Of a DNA stretch of 64,000 nucleotides, positions 10,205-20,861 are shown piece after piece (the stretch's first letter is position 1; each line of letters begins with the position of its first letter). A program made the translations under genes and the position numbers. This DNA is from Ascarosepion bandense. Lineage: Eukaryota > Mollusca > Cephalopoda > Sepiida > Sepiidae. The DNA lies in the NCBI GenBank assembly GCA_037127315.1, contig JBBBDQ010000399.1, positions 804,501-868,500 on the forward strand. The letters run 5' to 3'. Under the pieces are notes generated by a model, which was not told the origin of the DNA, did not search any database, and saw only the letters and a list, made by a program, of their open reading frames with translations.

Positions 10205-10500
10205 ATGTCTACGGCTATATCGTGTTGAATACACCGGTTCCCGTCCGATCACCGAACTTAAGCAATATCGAGCCTGGCCAGTACCTAAATGGGTGACCAT
10301 TTCGGAATACCAGGTGCTGTAAACGTAAGGACCAAGAATGGTCCACCGGTCCTCCAGGTTTGGAGGTTTGGGGGTTGGGTGCAGAGATAACAACCCTGCC
10401 CCGTAAAAAAACAGTTTGTTACAGGAAACAGCAACAAAAAGTTGCTGCTCTATGCACCATCCGGGTGTGATGGAAAATGATGATGATGATGATGATGAAG
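10205..10500 (+). mobile_element. 5S rRNA-derived SINE, second type (no tRNA module)
   Basis: Positions 10207-10326 follow the 5S rRNA closely: GTCTACGGC, TTGAATACACCGGTT, CTTAAGCAA (box A region) and GGGTGACCA with CAGGTGCTGTAA (box C and 3' end). Differences scattered through it argue against a functional 5S gene. Downstream is an unrelated ~170-bp body ending in (GAT)n. AAAAATCT stands at both edges (10197-10204 and 10501-10508) as a likely target duplication. The body differs from the composite SINE, so the 5S head has been used by two families. Confidence 0.8.
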
Positions 10501-10612
10501 AAAAATCTAAGATTTTAAGAAACTGGTTAATTCCGTAACTATTATAATTAAATATATGATCAACCATTCCAGGATGAGAAAGTGCCTCTGGTCTGAAATG
10601 ATCAAGTTAATT

Positions 10613-10909
10613 CAGTCAGTTAAGTGATATACGCCTTGGACGATCATGTCTCGAAAGAGACATGCCTGACTGAGAAGACTATTCCACAGTAGGTTGCCAT
10701 TGCTTTCTGCGGTAGACTGCTTGCCAACCAAGGCTATAGAACCCAATCCGTCCTATTATTTAACTCATAACTGGAGGGAGGAGACAGATTAATACCTTTT
10801 CCAAGGATATTTGTGTGTAAGTGAATGCGAGAAATTAAACTGGTATTCTAACTCGGCCCCATAATTTGTCGTTCCGAGTCGATATCCACTGCACCACAAC
10901 GCACATCCA
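10613..10909 (-). mobile_element. tRNA-derived SINE
   Basis: Minus-strand copy with the 3' end CAGTCAGTTAAGTGATATACG on the left, the GGTTGCC and TAGAACCCAATC blocks in the middle, and the tRNA-like head with box A and box B at about 10845-10909. Essentially full length. Confidence 0.85.
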
Positions 10910-11135
10910 TGAGAAAAAGAGTATCTTGACGTATTCCACTCCTCTAGAAATTTTGAGATAGCAAGCTGTTCTGCTTAGCATTAGGGTCAGAAGTTTCAAT
11001 ACGAACATTGCAGAGTATTTAGGTGTCAATCAGAGCATAATAAGGACGATTCAGAAAGAGTGGGATACGTCTAATTGTTATTACGAAGGTGTGTGGAATG
11101 ATCACTAGTGATGGCAACATTATTTTTATTCAATT

Positions 11136-11741
11136 ATTTTTTTTAGTCATTTCACCTCAAGCATTCCACTGCCACTATTGCGCAGGGGGTTACATAGAAG
11201 AAAGTGCTGAGAAAGAGTGGTTAGTTATAGGAAGTGTCAAAAGAGGGTGGTAGACGGATGATGATATCGAGGATGGGGGTTGGGTAGAGTGTTTAAGGGA
11301 ATGGATGCGAATTAGTGTAATAGATGTCTATTGACCTTACATTTAAATTCCTGGAGATTGTAGCTGTCGGGGAAGAAAGTATATGGAAGGGAATTCCACA
11401 GGCGGGAAGTGCGAGAAAAGAAGCTGTTACAGTAGAAATTGTGGTTACATTTTATATGTTTCACTGTGAAATGGTGGGACCTAGTTGCTAATCTAGTATC
11501 TTTTGCAAATTCATACCTGGGGGCACCAGTGACTAAGTTCATCGGAGGAGAAGCCGTGAAAGTACTCATAGAAGATGCAGAGGGAAGCCACATCACGCCG
11601 GTGAGAGAGGGACTGCAGCCCGGCTGCTAGGTCGGCATCGATCACATTACAGATTCTCCATTGTCTTTTATCAAGGACCCCAAGGAGAATAATAGGGGCA
11701 CCGGATCAGATGTGGCAGCAGTATTCATTACACGGGCGATG
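11136..11741 (-). mobile_element. Jockey/CR1-like LINE, 5'-truncated copy
   Basis: The minus strand gives TGAPRYEFAKDTRLATRSHHFTVKHIKC and SRTSRLWNSLPYTFFPDSYN to a stop at 11312, then the 3' UTR and tail at about 11140-11195. It belongs to the subfamily with the GGCA...TGC tail, like the copies at 27.4 and 53.2 kb. The left boundary with poly-T is clear; the 5' end is truncated near 11741. Confidence 0.82.
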
Positions 11742-11920
11742 TCTCCATTCATCTTCTTACAGGGCCTCAAATTCACAGAGACCTAGATCATCAGCCTTGA
11801 GGAGTTAGTCGGAAAAGAAGCTGTTTGCCTGAAGACCCTATGTCTGGCAACAGGACTTTGCACCATGCCACACAAGCAGAAGAACTCTACCCAAAATCTC
11901 AAACAAATACTGCGATTATA

Positions 11921-12222
11921 TCTAAACTTATTTATAAATTGAACTTTGTGTGTGTCTGTGGGTGTGTGTGTCCGTTACCTATAGACTCCGAAAAGGCCGA
12001 ACCGATTTTCTTGAAAATTAACACAGTTGTACTATAAGCGTCTGCGAGTATTCTTAGCTAGGTGTTGTTTCAAGGTACCCCTGATAAATATCGAAAATCG
12101 ATAATCGAAAAAATCGGGTTATAGAAGGAATGGTCCGATTTTAATCAAATTTGATACACTCATAGACAAAGACATATTCAGAAGTTTCAAGGTTGCATTT
12201 CTTACAGTAGTGCAGAAAATCG

Positions 12223-12271
<49 letters not shown>

Positions 12272-12445
12272 AGATGTTTGTGTGTGTGTCTGTTTATCTG
12301 TATGTCCTTTATACAAATCCACAATTTTTATCCGATTCTCACCAAACTTCACAGAAATATTTTTTAGGCAGAGTGTGAACTCTAGGACTATAGATTAGTT
12401 TTAAGGCTATCATTACACCCGATAAACGCCGGGCTATACTGTTAG
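11921..12445 (+). mobile_element. Non-autonomous Helitron, copy 1
   Basis: The element starts TCTAAACTTATTTATAAAT just after an A and ends with a short GC hairpin (about CCGATAAACGCCGGG) followed by ACTGTTAG just before a T. This is the TC...CTRR structure with a 3' hairpin and A/T insertion site expected of Helitrons. A minus-strand relative with the same two ends occurs at 59234-59945. The middle has GT-rich sequence, paired AATCGATAATCG stretches and a (TA)n expansion at about 12225-12270. No Rep-helicase frame is present. Confidence 0.7.
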
Positions 12446-12523
12446 TCAGCTTCAAATCTGACCACCTAATTACCGATCATTAGGTGTGGGCACAGTTGGG
12501 CAAAAGACCAACAAAATTCCTTG

Positions 12524-12663
12524 TAACACCAAAGATGAACTGAAGGCAAGGATTATGACCGCATTCACCAATTTAAATAAGGAGATCGCACAAATGAGGT
12601 GAAAGAGATTCTGACGTTGTCCAGAGGACATTGTTGAAGCCAATGGCGATTTTATTGAATAAA
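12524..12663 (+). pseudogene. IS630/Tc1-mariner-type transposase C-terminal relic
   Basis: Reads NTKDELKARIMTAFTNLNKE, then RF, DIVEANGDFIE and a stop, with two in-frame stops. The pattern (D)ELKARI...AF...EANG..IE resembles the C-terminal helices of some IS630/Tc1-mariner transposases. The DDE catalytic region is missing. It lies directly right of the Helitron, which may have landed in or near it. Confidence 0.5.
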
Positions 12664-14504
12664 TACACTCATTAGTATTTCAAGATACTTTTTTTTAATG
12701 TTGGTGAAAATACCTGTTAAAATGAGTTTTTAGTGTTATTGTTTTTGTATAATTTAGATGACAATTTGTTTATTGCACTCTGTTTAATACCTTATAAAGA
12801 TGAAGTTCATGTGAAGATGACGATAAACGCTACTTGAAATGATGCAATCTTTCTCTCTTCCTCCTAACTTATTTCCCATATCTAATCTATATAACACTTT
12901 GGTACTGTGAATTAAAGTTAGAAAATGAAGAAGTTGTTTAATATTGAAACTTCTCGTTTACTTTTGGTACACACTAATGACATCGTAAGATTTGAAAAAA
13001 ATGGGTATTGTTTTAAAATGTTAAATAAATGCAAAAATGAACGAGATGATGTGGAGTTTGTTTTGACTGGAGGGGCCAAAGAAGGGTCAAAGCCTTCGGC
13101 AAAATGCACAGCTGTCAGTAGAGCGGACGTGACGTCAAGCTTACAGTTTGGAAGTCTGTTGAATTTTGAGTAGTATTTGTTAGTTTGTGCTTTATAGTTG
13201 GAGAGAAAAGACAGAAGGTACTTTCTGGCTTGTCTACCTTATATGCGTGTCTGTTCCGATCAGACCAAACCACCTGCTCCACTCTAACCTAATGTCACCC
13301 GAGAAAAACGAATAAATATGGATGCATATTTTATCTATAATTATTGATGTCTGGTTTTATCAGCTTGATAAAACGTCATTGTTTTTTTAAGTATATTTCG
13401 TCGCTGTGTTTTGTGTAAAAGAAAACGTTTACGACCAGTATGACGTCGTCGTCAAGTTGCAGAGAGAAGAATATTATAAAGTTTTGGCCTCAGTTTAATT
13501 TCCGAGGAAGTGGTTGAAGTTTTGGTCTCTGTCGAATTGTGTTCCGAAGAATGCAACCGATAATGATTTCGTGGGATTTGAGTTGAAGATAATAAACGAC
13601 GAAGATTATACAAGAATCTGAACTTTGCCGCAAATATTTTACCGGAAAAACTGGTTATCAAATATAGTGAACTGTATCTGTATTGAAACAGTTTAGTTTG
13701 ATTTGGCCTTGTTGGTTATATGACCCACCATAAAAGAGGTATAAAACAACAAATTCAAATTGTAAACTGAAACAAAAAATGTATATACATATAAATCACT
13801 TGAAGTTTTTACAAATAAAATGAATGTATTTTGGTTGATACAAGGTCGTTTCAACCATCGTAGTAGTCCTGGCAAGAATGAGTTCATGTGTACGTAAGTA
13901 GGAACGTATGTGTATATGTATGTATGAACGTTATCATTGGCTAGGAATGTCTTTGAAGTATTCGCTCAGTCTTAAAGGGTTATGTTCGATTATCAAGTAT
14001 AAGCACAGGTAGACGGGTCAACCGTGAAAATAAAGAGGTGAGGTAGAAAAATAGAGATAATAATAACGATCACTTGATGTTTGTCAAGTCCGTGTTAATA
14101 AGTTCGCCTCCTTCTCTCCAGTGTCAGGTGAACTTGCCCGGCTTTTATTTTGTTTGTGGAGCTCGAAAAATTCATTTGGGAATTCAATCCCGGATGTGAT
14201 TCTGGCCTTCCACCGGACGACGAATAAACTTCGCGTCGGCTCGCAAAAAGGTTCCGTAAAAGAATTTGTTTCTAACTGAAGATTATTTGAATTTTGTTTT
14301 TAAGATGCTTCGTAGTTTTATATTGGCCGAAAAACATTTCGCATCAAGGTGTGAACTTCACGAGTTTTGTTCTGGATTCGCTTTCGCGCGTGTGCTAAAC
14401 AAAGTTTGTGAATTCGAGTCTTTATTTAATTTCTAACAAAATCAATGTGTTATGCTTAGCATTTTTATTTTAACACAAGATATTGTTTTGTTCACTACAC
14501 CACC
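12664..14504. other. Repeat-poor stretch, no recognised gene
   Basis: This 1.8 kb has fewer repeats than anywhere else in the window and more CpG around 14120-14400. An 82-codon open frame at 12925-13173 (plus) starts MKKLFNIETS and resembles nothing I know. It has no splice or promoter signal I can defend. Single-copy regulatory DNA or old unrecognised repeats are both possible. Confidence 0.4.
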
Positions 14505-14900
14505 TCACTAAGGAACTGACTCCACGCGATATACTCTACATTTACAAAGAAAATAATGTACTGTTACCATATGTGTGTAGGCGTTGACCAGTCTTCATTT
14601 TTCACCCTGAATAGAGTCCAAAGGTATATGCACGCCCTTGTGGGTGATAAATTATTTCCCACCTTACAACGCCTTTCTAATAGATGAGACGTCAAAAGCA
14701 TTGCAAAGCTTTATTACTATTTTCATGGAAAGTTCTCAGACGAGCGTACCATTCTACTCAAATTGTAGCAAACCATCCTCAATTTCTTCGTTTTACATTG
14801 GTGAACCGTCGTCCGAGAGAATGCGTCTCAAACCCCTACAACCTTAACCTGTTCAAATCTAGGGTTAACCGTTATCCTCTCTACGTATCTGCATAAACTG
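14505..14900 (+). pseudogene. Non-LTR RT C-terminal relic, different LINE family
   Basis: With frame shifts it reads LTPRDILYIYKENN, then NRVQRYMHALVGDKL, KSIAKLYYYFHGKFS and SNPYNLNLFKSRVNRYPLY. The order of blocks parallels the C-terminus of the dominant LINE, but the residues differ strongly, so this is another CR1-group family. No catalytic part remains. Confidence 0.65.
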
Positions 14901-15177
14901 CGTCGCTTAAACGGTAACCTCCTACCTCGTGTGGCTTCGGGGTTTTGTACAAAAAGAGGCAGATACTTTGTCTGCAGTTGTTGACAATAAGCCAAAGACT
15001 TTGAAGGAATAATTGTTTTAAAATCGATATCTCAGTTGCCTTTCGCCATTTGAAGTGATTTGGGTTCAAGCAAAACGACCGATTTTGGTAAATCTAAAAG
15101 GTGTCTACCAAGAAAACGCATAAAAGCAAGTTGTAAAACGGACCGTACAGAAGCTTGAAGAATTAGCCGTCTTAGGA

Positions 15178-15395
15178 TGACTGCTCTATAATACTGTCAG
15201 TTCGCTGCCTTCGGGTAGAGGGCGCTCTCTGCTTCCGAGCAGAGAGCACAAACCCAGTCGTCGTTCCGCCGAAGGGTAGAACCACGACTCGGTAAAAATA
15301 GACAGACATTTTTTGGCCCGGCTATATGGCCGGGAATACCCACTATAAAATGACCATGTGTCACATCCGGCCTTGCGTGGGAAGGCTAGTAAATA
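15178..15395 (-). mobile_element. Partial LTR, same family as the 814-1385 solo LTR
   Basis: The reverse complement matches about 1085-1275 of the solo LTR, including the GGCCCGG stretch, the CCCAGTCGT/ACGACTGGG stem and the GCTCTCTGCT/AGCAGAGAGC stem. Both ends of the LTR are lost. The stems survive despite point changes around them. Confidence 0.7.
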
Positions 15396-15629
15396 CAGAA
15401 GCTTGAAGAATTAAAATGAGAAACCCTTTAACAGCCACTATCTTGACACTTTCGAATTTTTATTTGTACGGGAGAAAAATTATTACAGTTAGTCGAGAAA
15501 TATCCCACAAACTTTTTCCAACAAAAAATTGAAGCCTTTAATACGATAGGAGAGGAATGTTAAGACCAAGGGAGATTATTTCATTTAGTTAAGTACCATA
15601 TGTGATATATACTTTGGTGATTATATATC

Positions 15630-15848
15630 GAAAAAGTCCTGACTAAGTAGAAGATTTTTCCCGCGGTAGGTTGCCTATACGTTCTGCAGTAAACTGGTTG
15701 CCAATCAATGGTACGGCGACCGATCTACCCTGCTATTTAAATAATCTGAAATATTTGTACGTAAATAAATGCAACGAATTAACCTAGAATTTGAATTCGT
15801 CTTGCACATTCTCAGCCAATATTCACTGAACCAGAATGCACATCCGAC
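15630..15848 (-). mobile_element. tRNA-derived SINE, 3' truncated
   Basis: Diverged minus-strand copy with the GGTTGCC block, a CTATTTAAA stretch and the head at about 15785-15848 ending TGCACATCC. The usual 3' CAGTCAGT end is missing. Confidence 0.65.
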
Positions 15849-16008
15849 TATTTACTTGAGAAATAAATGTTTTCTGTAAGTATGTAATATATTTTATTTT
15901 ATTTTTCTAATCGACCACGAATTTATGAAATGATCAAATATTTAACCACTGTTAATCTGTATAGAGTTCGTATTTCTTGTAGATAAATTATGTGTAACAG
16001 AGATTTAA

Positions 16009-16012
<4 letters not shown>

Positions 16013-16054
<42 letters not shown>

Positions 16055-16105
16055 GGAAAGAGAGACAGACAGACAGAGAGAGAGAGAGAAAGATTGAGAG
16101 ACAGA
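16013..16105. repeat. (GT)n then (GA)n microsatellite
   Basis: About twenty GT units followed by GACA and GA runs. Open frames through it are low-complexity artefacts. Confidence 0.9.
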
Positions 16106-16772
16106 TCCTGGCCTCTATGTAAATTTAAAGCTATAAATCAAGTTTATTCGAGAAAAATAGGTTTATTCGTATATGTACAGAAATGTATATGCCCCCAAAA
16201 AGGGCAAAGATCACTAATGCCACACTAGGTGGCTTCCCGTGTCCACAAACGTTAACCCTATAGACTTTCTCTCATGAGGGTTCGCAAAGGCCAAGTTATT
16301 TTATCGCAAATCTCGCAACATCGACCCCTAAAAACGCTTAATCGTCGATGACTTTCCGAAAATCAATGATAGCAGATATCTTTATTAGAATTGACGCGTT
16401 ACTCTTGGTTATCGGCGATTAAAAAATGTGAGGCAAGATGGGTAAAAATTCAGAAAGAAAATGGTTGATTTTTATTACCGTAGTTATATTCCATGTTCTT
16501 GTAAATTTTGAGAAAATATTTTAACAATTATTTTATTTTTATTTCAAAAAGCACAAAAAAAAAAAGATTCTCAAAACATATATCTTCTTAAATATTTCTG
16601 TTGGGACTTCTTTCCTTTATATATGTGAGATCCCTTCAGGATCAGTGCTCTCTTGAATTTCATACACGTTGTATGTTTCAGGAATTGTTTTATTTTTACT
16701 ACCCTTCGCTCAACGTGTTCAGCCACTACTCACTCTTTCCATTTGTTTATGAATTGTCCAATTGCCCATATT

Positions 16773-16777
<5 letters not shown>
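16106..16777. other. Unassigned intergenic DNA
   Basis: No recognisable repeat or coding sequence. A-rich runs occur near 16555. Confidence 0.45.

Positions 16778-16815
<38 letters not shown>
16778..16815. repeat. (TA)n microsatellite
   Basis: About nineteen TA units. Confidence 0.9.
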
Positions 16816-16817
<2 letters not shown>

Positions 16818-17095
16818 TCTCTTTACGATTGGCTTCTCTCAAGAGGAAAATTTTACAAAGAGTTACTACTTCTGCAATTTACGCGTTACTTTTCAACAGT
16901 GGACTGAGTTCTTACAATGACTGGCGTGTGTATACACCGCTTATATAAAACACGCTAAAATTTCCTCTCTTTGATTCTATGCGCCTATTGTTTAGTGAGT
17001 AGAATCTCCGATTAACACCAAATCGGTCCAAAAGCAAGTAGATGTCTAGCCACACTAATAAGCTGTGATACAGCAAAACAGGCTTGTGGATGACA

Positions 17096-17096
<1 letters not shown>

Positions 17097-17131
<35 letters not shown>
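17097..17131. repeat. (TA)n microsatellite at a transposon target
   Basis: About seventeen TA units immediately left of the Tc1-like element, which targets TA. Confidence 0.9.
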
Positions 17132-17134
<3 letters not shown>

Positions 17135-17733
17135 TACTGTGCAAAAGTATGAGGACAAGAACTATTTTATCTTTTATGAGGCATCAAAATAAAGTTTAAA
17201 ATCACCTCGGCCCTAACACTTTTGCACACTACCAGTAGTGTGCAAAAATATGGAGACAGGGATGATTTTCCTAAAAGCCTCAATGAAATTAAAATACGGG
17301 GTGAAAATCCAAACCTTGTAAGAATTATTTAACTAAAAAGGGAGAGGTAGGAAGACTTCGGAACTAGAATTGACCTCTGCAAAGCTCTTATCTCAATCCT
17401 ATTGAATATCTATGGGATATTATGGATAAAAAAAATTGATAAATCTAATGTTACTTCACAAGACACACTTTGTGAACAAATACAAACTGCTTGGCAGGAG
17501 ATACCATTACATACATTGAAGAATCTTGTGATGCCAGTGCCTGAATGAAGGCTGTGATCAAAGCAAAAGGCTATTATACTAAATAGTAAATTTATTTTGT
17601 AAGAAGTATTTTTCTTGTTAAAGCATTTGCTGAATAAATCAAATAAAATTATTTTAATTAAATTGATTATTTTCTGTCAATATGCCACATAAAAGATAAA
17701 ATAGTTGTTGTTCTAATACTTTTGCACAGTACT
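17132..17733 (+). mobile_element. Deleted Tc1-like transposon with terminal inverted repeats
   Basis: The left end CAGTACTGTGCAAAAGTAT and the inverted right end share about 45 bp, including AACTATTTTATCTTTTATG, and TA flanks both sides. Inside, the plus strand reads SYLNPIEYLWDIMDKK, then CEQIQTAWQEIPLHTLKNLV and KQKAIILN. These correspond to the last Asp/Glu motif and C-terminus of Tc1-type transposases, followed by the right end. The N-terminal two thirds is deleted. An extra pair of inverted ends meets head-to-head at 17234. Confidence 0.8.
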
Positions 17734-17935
17734 ATATATATATGTATTCATATAGATAGGTGTGAGTTTGTAACCCTGGGTTTTACGCTTTTGCGATCGC
17801 CAGACAAACTGATTAAGTTTTTAAAAAGAATTGGTTATATTCGTGTATTTTTGTGGAAGTGGTGGAAAATCTGTCGTCACGACAGACGCAGACATATACA
17901 TACATATATATTTGTACACCCATCAACGCGCGCAA

Positions 17936-17970
<35 letters not shown>

Positions 17971-18360
17971 CGGTCACTGAGGCTTGCATAAACATACACA
18001 TGCGAATCGTGCGGGGTTCGGTATATATATGTATATGTGTGCCGTTGCACACATACATACTCATTCGGTTGTCGTATTCGAATGGTGTAGCGATGTCAAC
18101 GTCAACGCGCGAATAGTTGTCGATTTCTCGTACGTACATATGTACTTTTGATGGGTTCTGTGTGAAACTATGGTAGGTAAGAATTGCTATTATTTTATTT
18201 AAGGCTGTATTGTTATTTTTTGTTTTAATGTCGGTTATTGGCTTGTTTTATTATTTTTTGTGGTTGCGTATATTTACATGGTGGGAATTCTAATTGGTAG
18301 TGCTTGTTAGTGTTTATTAATTATTAATTTTACTATGGCAGAGACATGTGATTTTTTTTT
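17734..18360. other. Intergenic DNA with a (CA)n run
   Basis: A (CA)n microsatellite lies at 17937-17968, with several short ATAC/GTAT stretches nearby. Open frames on both strands here are low complexity. The right part is the T-rich 3' flank of the Penelope-like fragment. Confidence 0.5.
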
Positions 18361-19342
18361 TTATCCGTTTGGTATAAATTGTGATAATAGGCATTTATTT
18401 TCATGTCTGCATTTGGAAATTAGTTCTGATCTCGTGTTTAGTAAGTTCTTTTGTGGGGTATGTGATATAATTGCTACTTTCTCATGTAGGCAAAGTAGGC
18501 ATTTTTTGTAATGCTGTTGTAAGCAGGTGCTTTTTTCAGTATTTCCCAGCTTATTGTTGGTGAAATATTTCTGTATTTTAGACGCTATAGGTATGTTGAT
18601 AGTGTGGTGCTGTTCAAGTATTTTCTGTTGGAGAATGAAAGATTGTGGTTGTTATTTCTTTTCTTAAATGGTCCCTCAGTGGCACCGATGTAGTACATTG
18701 TGTTGTTGTTAGCACTTACCTTGGCTTTATATACTATATTTGTTTGCTGGCAATTTCTCTGGAGTGGGCATGCAGTCCCGTTTCTGCAGTTGCATTGAGC
18801 TTCTTGGATTGCATTATTGTAGTTTGTTAATTTTTTGTTGTGGCTATTTTATTTGTGTAATATTTTTTGTGCAGCTGTAACTAATTTTGACGTTGTTTTT
18901 GTTGAATATTTTTGCTAATCGGTTTGTCACCGGGAAGTTTTTTTCTAATAAATTCAGGAATGTCTTACCTATGTTTGTTTTGACGGCTTTGTTGTATGGT
19001 GGATTGGAACCAGATGATATTTCTTTTTCTGTTTTTGCTTTTTTGTTGCGGAGGTGTATATTGTAGTTCTTGTTTGTATCCACATTTTTTTAGTGCTTCG
19101 TCGTATGGTGTTCTTTTGTTATTGAAAATCTGTATGTTAGATGAATTTTCAGATAGTCTGTGGCTGATTGATATGGGAATTTGATTGATGATTGAAGATG
19201 GGTGGTTGGAGGATGTGTGTACGTAAGTTGGATCGTCATTATCTTTTCTGTATGGTTCATATGTATTTTTGTCCAAGTTAAGCGTGACATCTAAGAAGTT
19301 TACTGTTTTTATACCTGCTTTTATTTCTATTTTGAATTAAAT
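18361..19342 (-). pseudogene. Penelope-like element, RT thumb plus GIY-YIG nuclease, 5' truncated
   Basis: From 19342 downward the minus strand reads KTVNFLDVTLNLDKNTYEPY, SNHPSSIINQIPISISHRLS, then NPPYNKAVKTNIGKTFLNLL, a CNCRNGTACPLQRNC zinc-binding linker, YIGATEGPFKKR, a frameshift near 18650, and SELISKCRHENKCLL to a stop at about 18361. RT thumb, Cys linker and GIY-YIG-type domain in this order are typical of Penelope-like retroelements. The RT fingers and palm (catalytic Asp residues) are absent because of truncation. Confidence 0.72.
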
Positions 19343-19355
19343 GGATTTTAGAGCG

Positions 19356-19557
19356 TTTGATACTCACAGGTTGGATAAATGGAAGAAGTGACAGCACGAG
19401 ACGTACTTGTTAGGTCTGAGCAAATGGTTGACAGAGCGGAGCTTGGAAGAGATACCAAGAGAAGCATTACTGAGAGCGACGTGAGACAGAGCCATGTGGA
19501 AGTCCATAATCGCCTAACTCCTGAACTGACACGGCACATGAAGAAGAAGAAGAAACT
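19356..19557 (+). pseudogene. RTE-like LINE, last ~200 bp
   Basis: Begins at the LTG block (GAYDTHRLDKWKK-like), contains RDVLVRSEQMVD and ends NRLTPELTRHMKKKKK with a GAA-repeat tail. Only the extreme ORF2 C-terminus and tail remain. Confidence 0.65.
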
Positions 19558-20004
19558 TTTGTCCCCTCGAATTTCAAACAGAGGCGCTAATCAACGCCGA
19601 ATTAACCATCTCAGATCACAACACCTTATTTCGGATGGACAATATGGCTTTTGGTTCTCCAGATCTACCACCCATGTGTTTATAGGTATTACTGAATTTT
19701 TAAGTCATGCTTTTGGCAGAACGGTGTTCGAGATACTGAACTTCTCCACAAGCTCAAGGGTGATGGTGTCTCTGGGCAAATATTTGACGTAACCCAGTCG
19801 TTCTGAACAAATTGTGTCATGAAAGTAGCGTTGAACGGACACGCTTTTAGTTCATTTCGCTTTAAGACTCTCCTTTTGTTTCTCATCTAGCCCAAATACG
19901 TTGTCACAAGTTAACGACTAGGTATTTATACTGATTATACAAATATTTACTCCTGCCTTAGTGGCAATATCCGCTAAAATAAACTTGAATGCTACTCTCG
20001 CAAG

Positions 20005-20324
20005 ACAGTAGCTATGTGCGTTGTGGCGCAGTGGATATCGGCTCGGAACGAGAAATTGGGGAACCGAGTTCGAATTTCCAGTTGAATTCCTTGCATTCAC
20101 TTACGCGCAAATACCCTTGGGAAAGGTATTAATCCGTCTCTTCCCTCCAGTTATGGGTTAAATAATAGGACAGATTGGGTTCTATAGCCTTGGTCGGCAA
20201 CCAGTCTACTGCAGAAAGCAATGGCAACCTACTGCGGGATAATATTTTGTCCAGTCAGTCATGTCTCTTTCGAGACATGATCGCCCAAGCGTGTATCGCG
20301 CATGGCACTTAACTGACTGACTGA
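20005..20324 (+). mobile_element. tRNA-derived SINE inserted in LINE
   Basis: Full-length copy with head GTGGCGCAGTGGATATCGG, box B GAGTTCGAATTTCC, body and 3' end TAACTGACTGACTG. CTCTCGCAA appears on both sides (19995-20003 and 20325-20333), a clear target duplication inside LINE coding sequence. Confidence 0.88.
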
Positions 20325-20568
20325 CTCTCGCAAAGAACTTTCAAACTTCAAAACCTAATTGGAGCAAAATACAGCTGCATTCATTCAATCGAATTTAATC
20401 CAAAAGAAAACTGCATTCAGTTAATCCCCATAAAGAACCTGCTTGCTCTCCATCAGTATAACTGAGGCTAACCGCTTGTAGAGCATCTCTTTGCAGTTTC
20501 TTGGATTCGAGTTTGGAACCAATTACTAGGTCTAGTGTCGAGAAATTTAATTCACTATACTGTGCTAG

Positions 20569-20861
20569 GGATGTTTGGTGGAGTTGGGTATCGACTCAGA
20601 ACCAGAAATCGGAGGGGAGGGTTCGGATAACATTTGAATTCTTTGCATTCACTTATTTACCTTTGGGTAAGATATTATTCCGTCGCTTCTCTCTGCACCT
20701 ATTGTTTAAATAGCAGGACAGATTATCTTCTATAGCGTCGGTTGGCAACCAGTTCACCGCAGAAAGTGATGGCAACCTACTGCAGGAAAAATCTTTTTCT
20801 CAGTCAATAATATCCCTTCCGAGACATGATCGCTAAACGTGTGTCTCGAATGATACTCATG
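20569..20861 (+). mobile_element. tRNA-derived SINE, second insertion in the same LINE
   Basis: Diverged full-length copy: head about 20575-20640, CAACCAGTTCACCGCAGAAAG in the body, 3' end with GAGACATGATCGC. CTGTGCTA and CTGTGTAA at the edges may be the remains of a target duplication. It is more diverged than the neighbouring SINE, so probably older. Confidence 0.8.

Noticed and set aside
12925..13173. 82-codon open frame in the repeat-poor stretch
   Set aside because: Length is within chance expectation, with no motif or splice context. It overlaps an open frame on the other strand.
16601..16948. Frames with IYIYIYIY tracts
   Set aside because: Produced by (TA)n microsatellites. Similar artefacts occur at 12210, 22912, 25807, 40308 and 50257.
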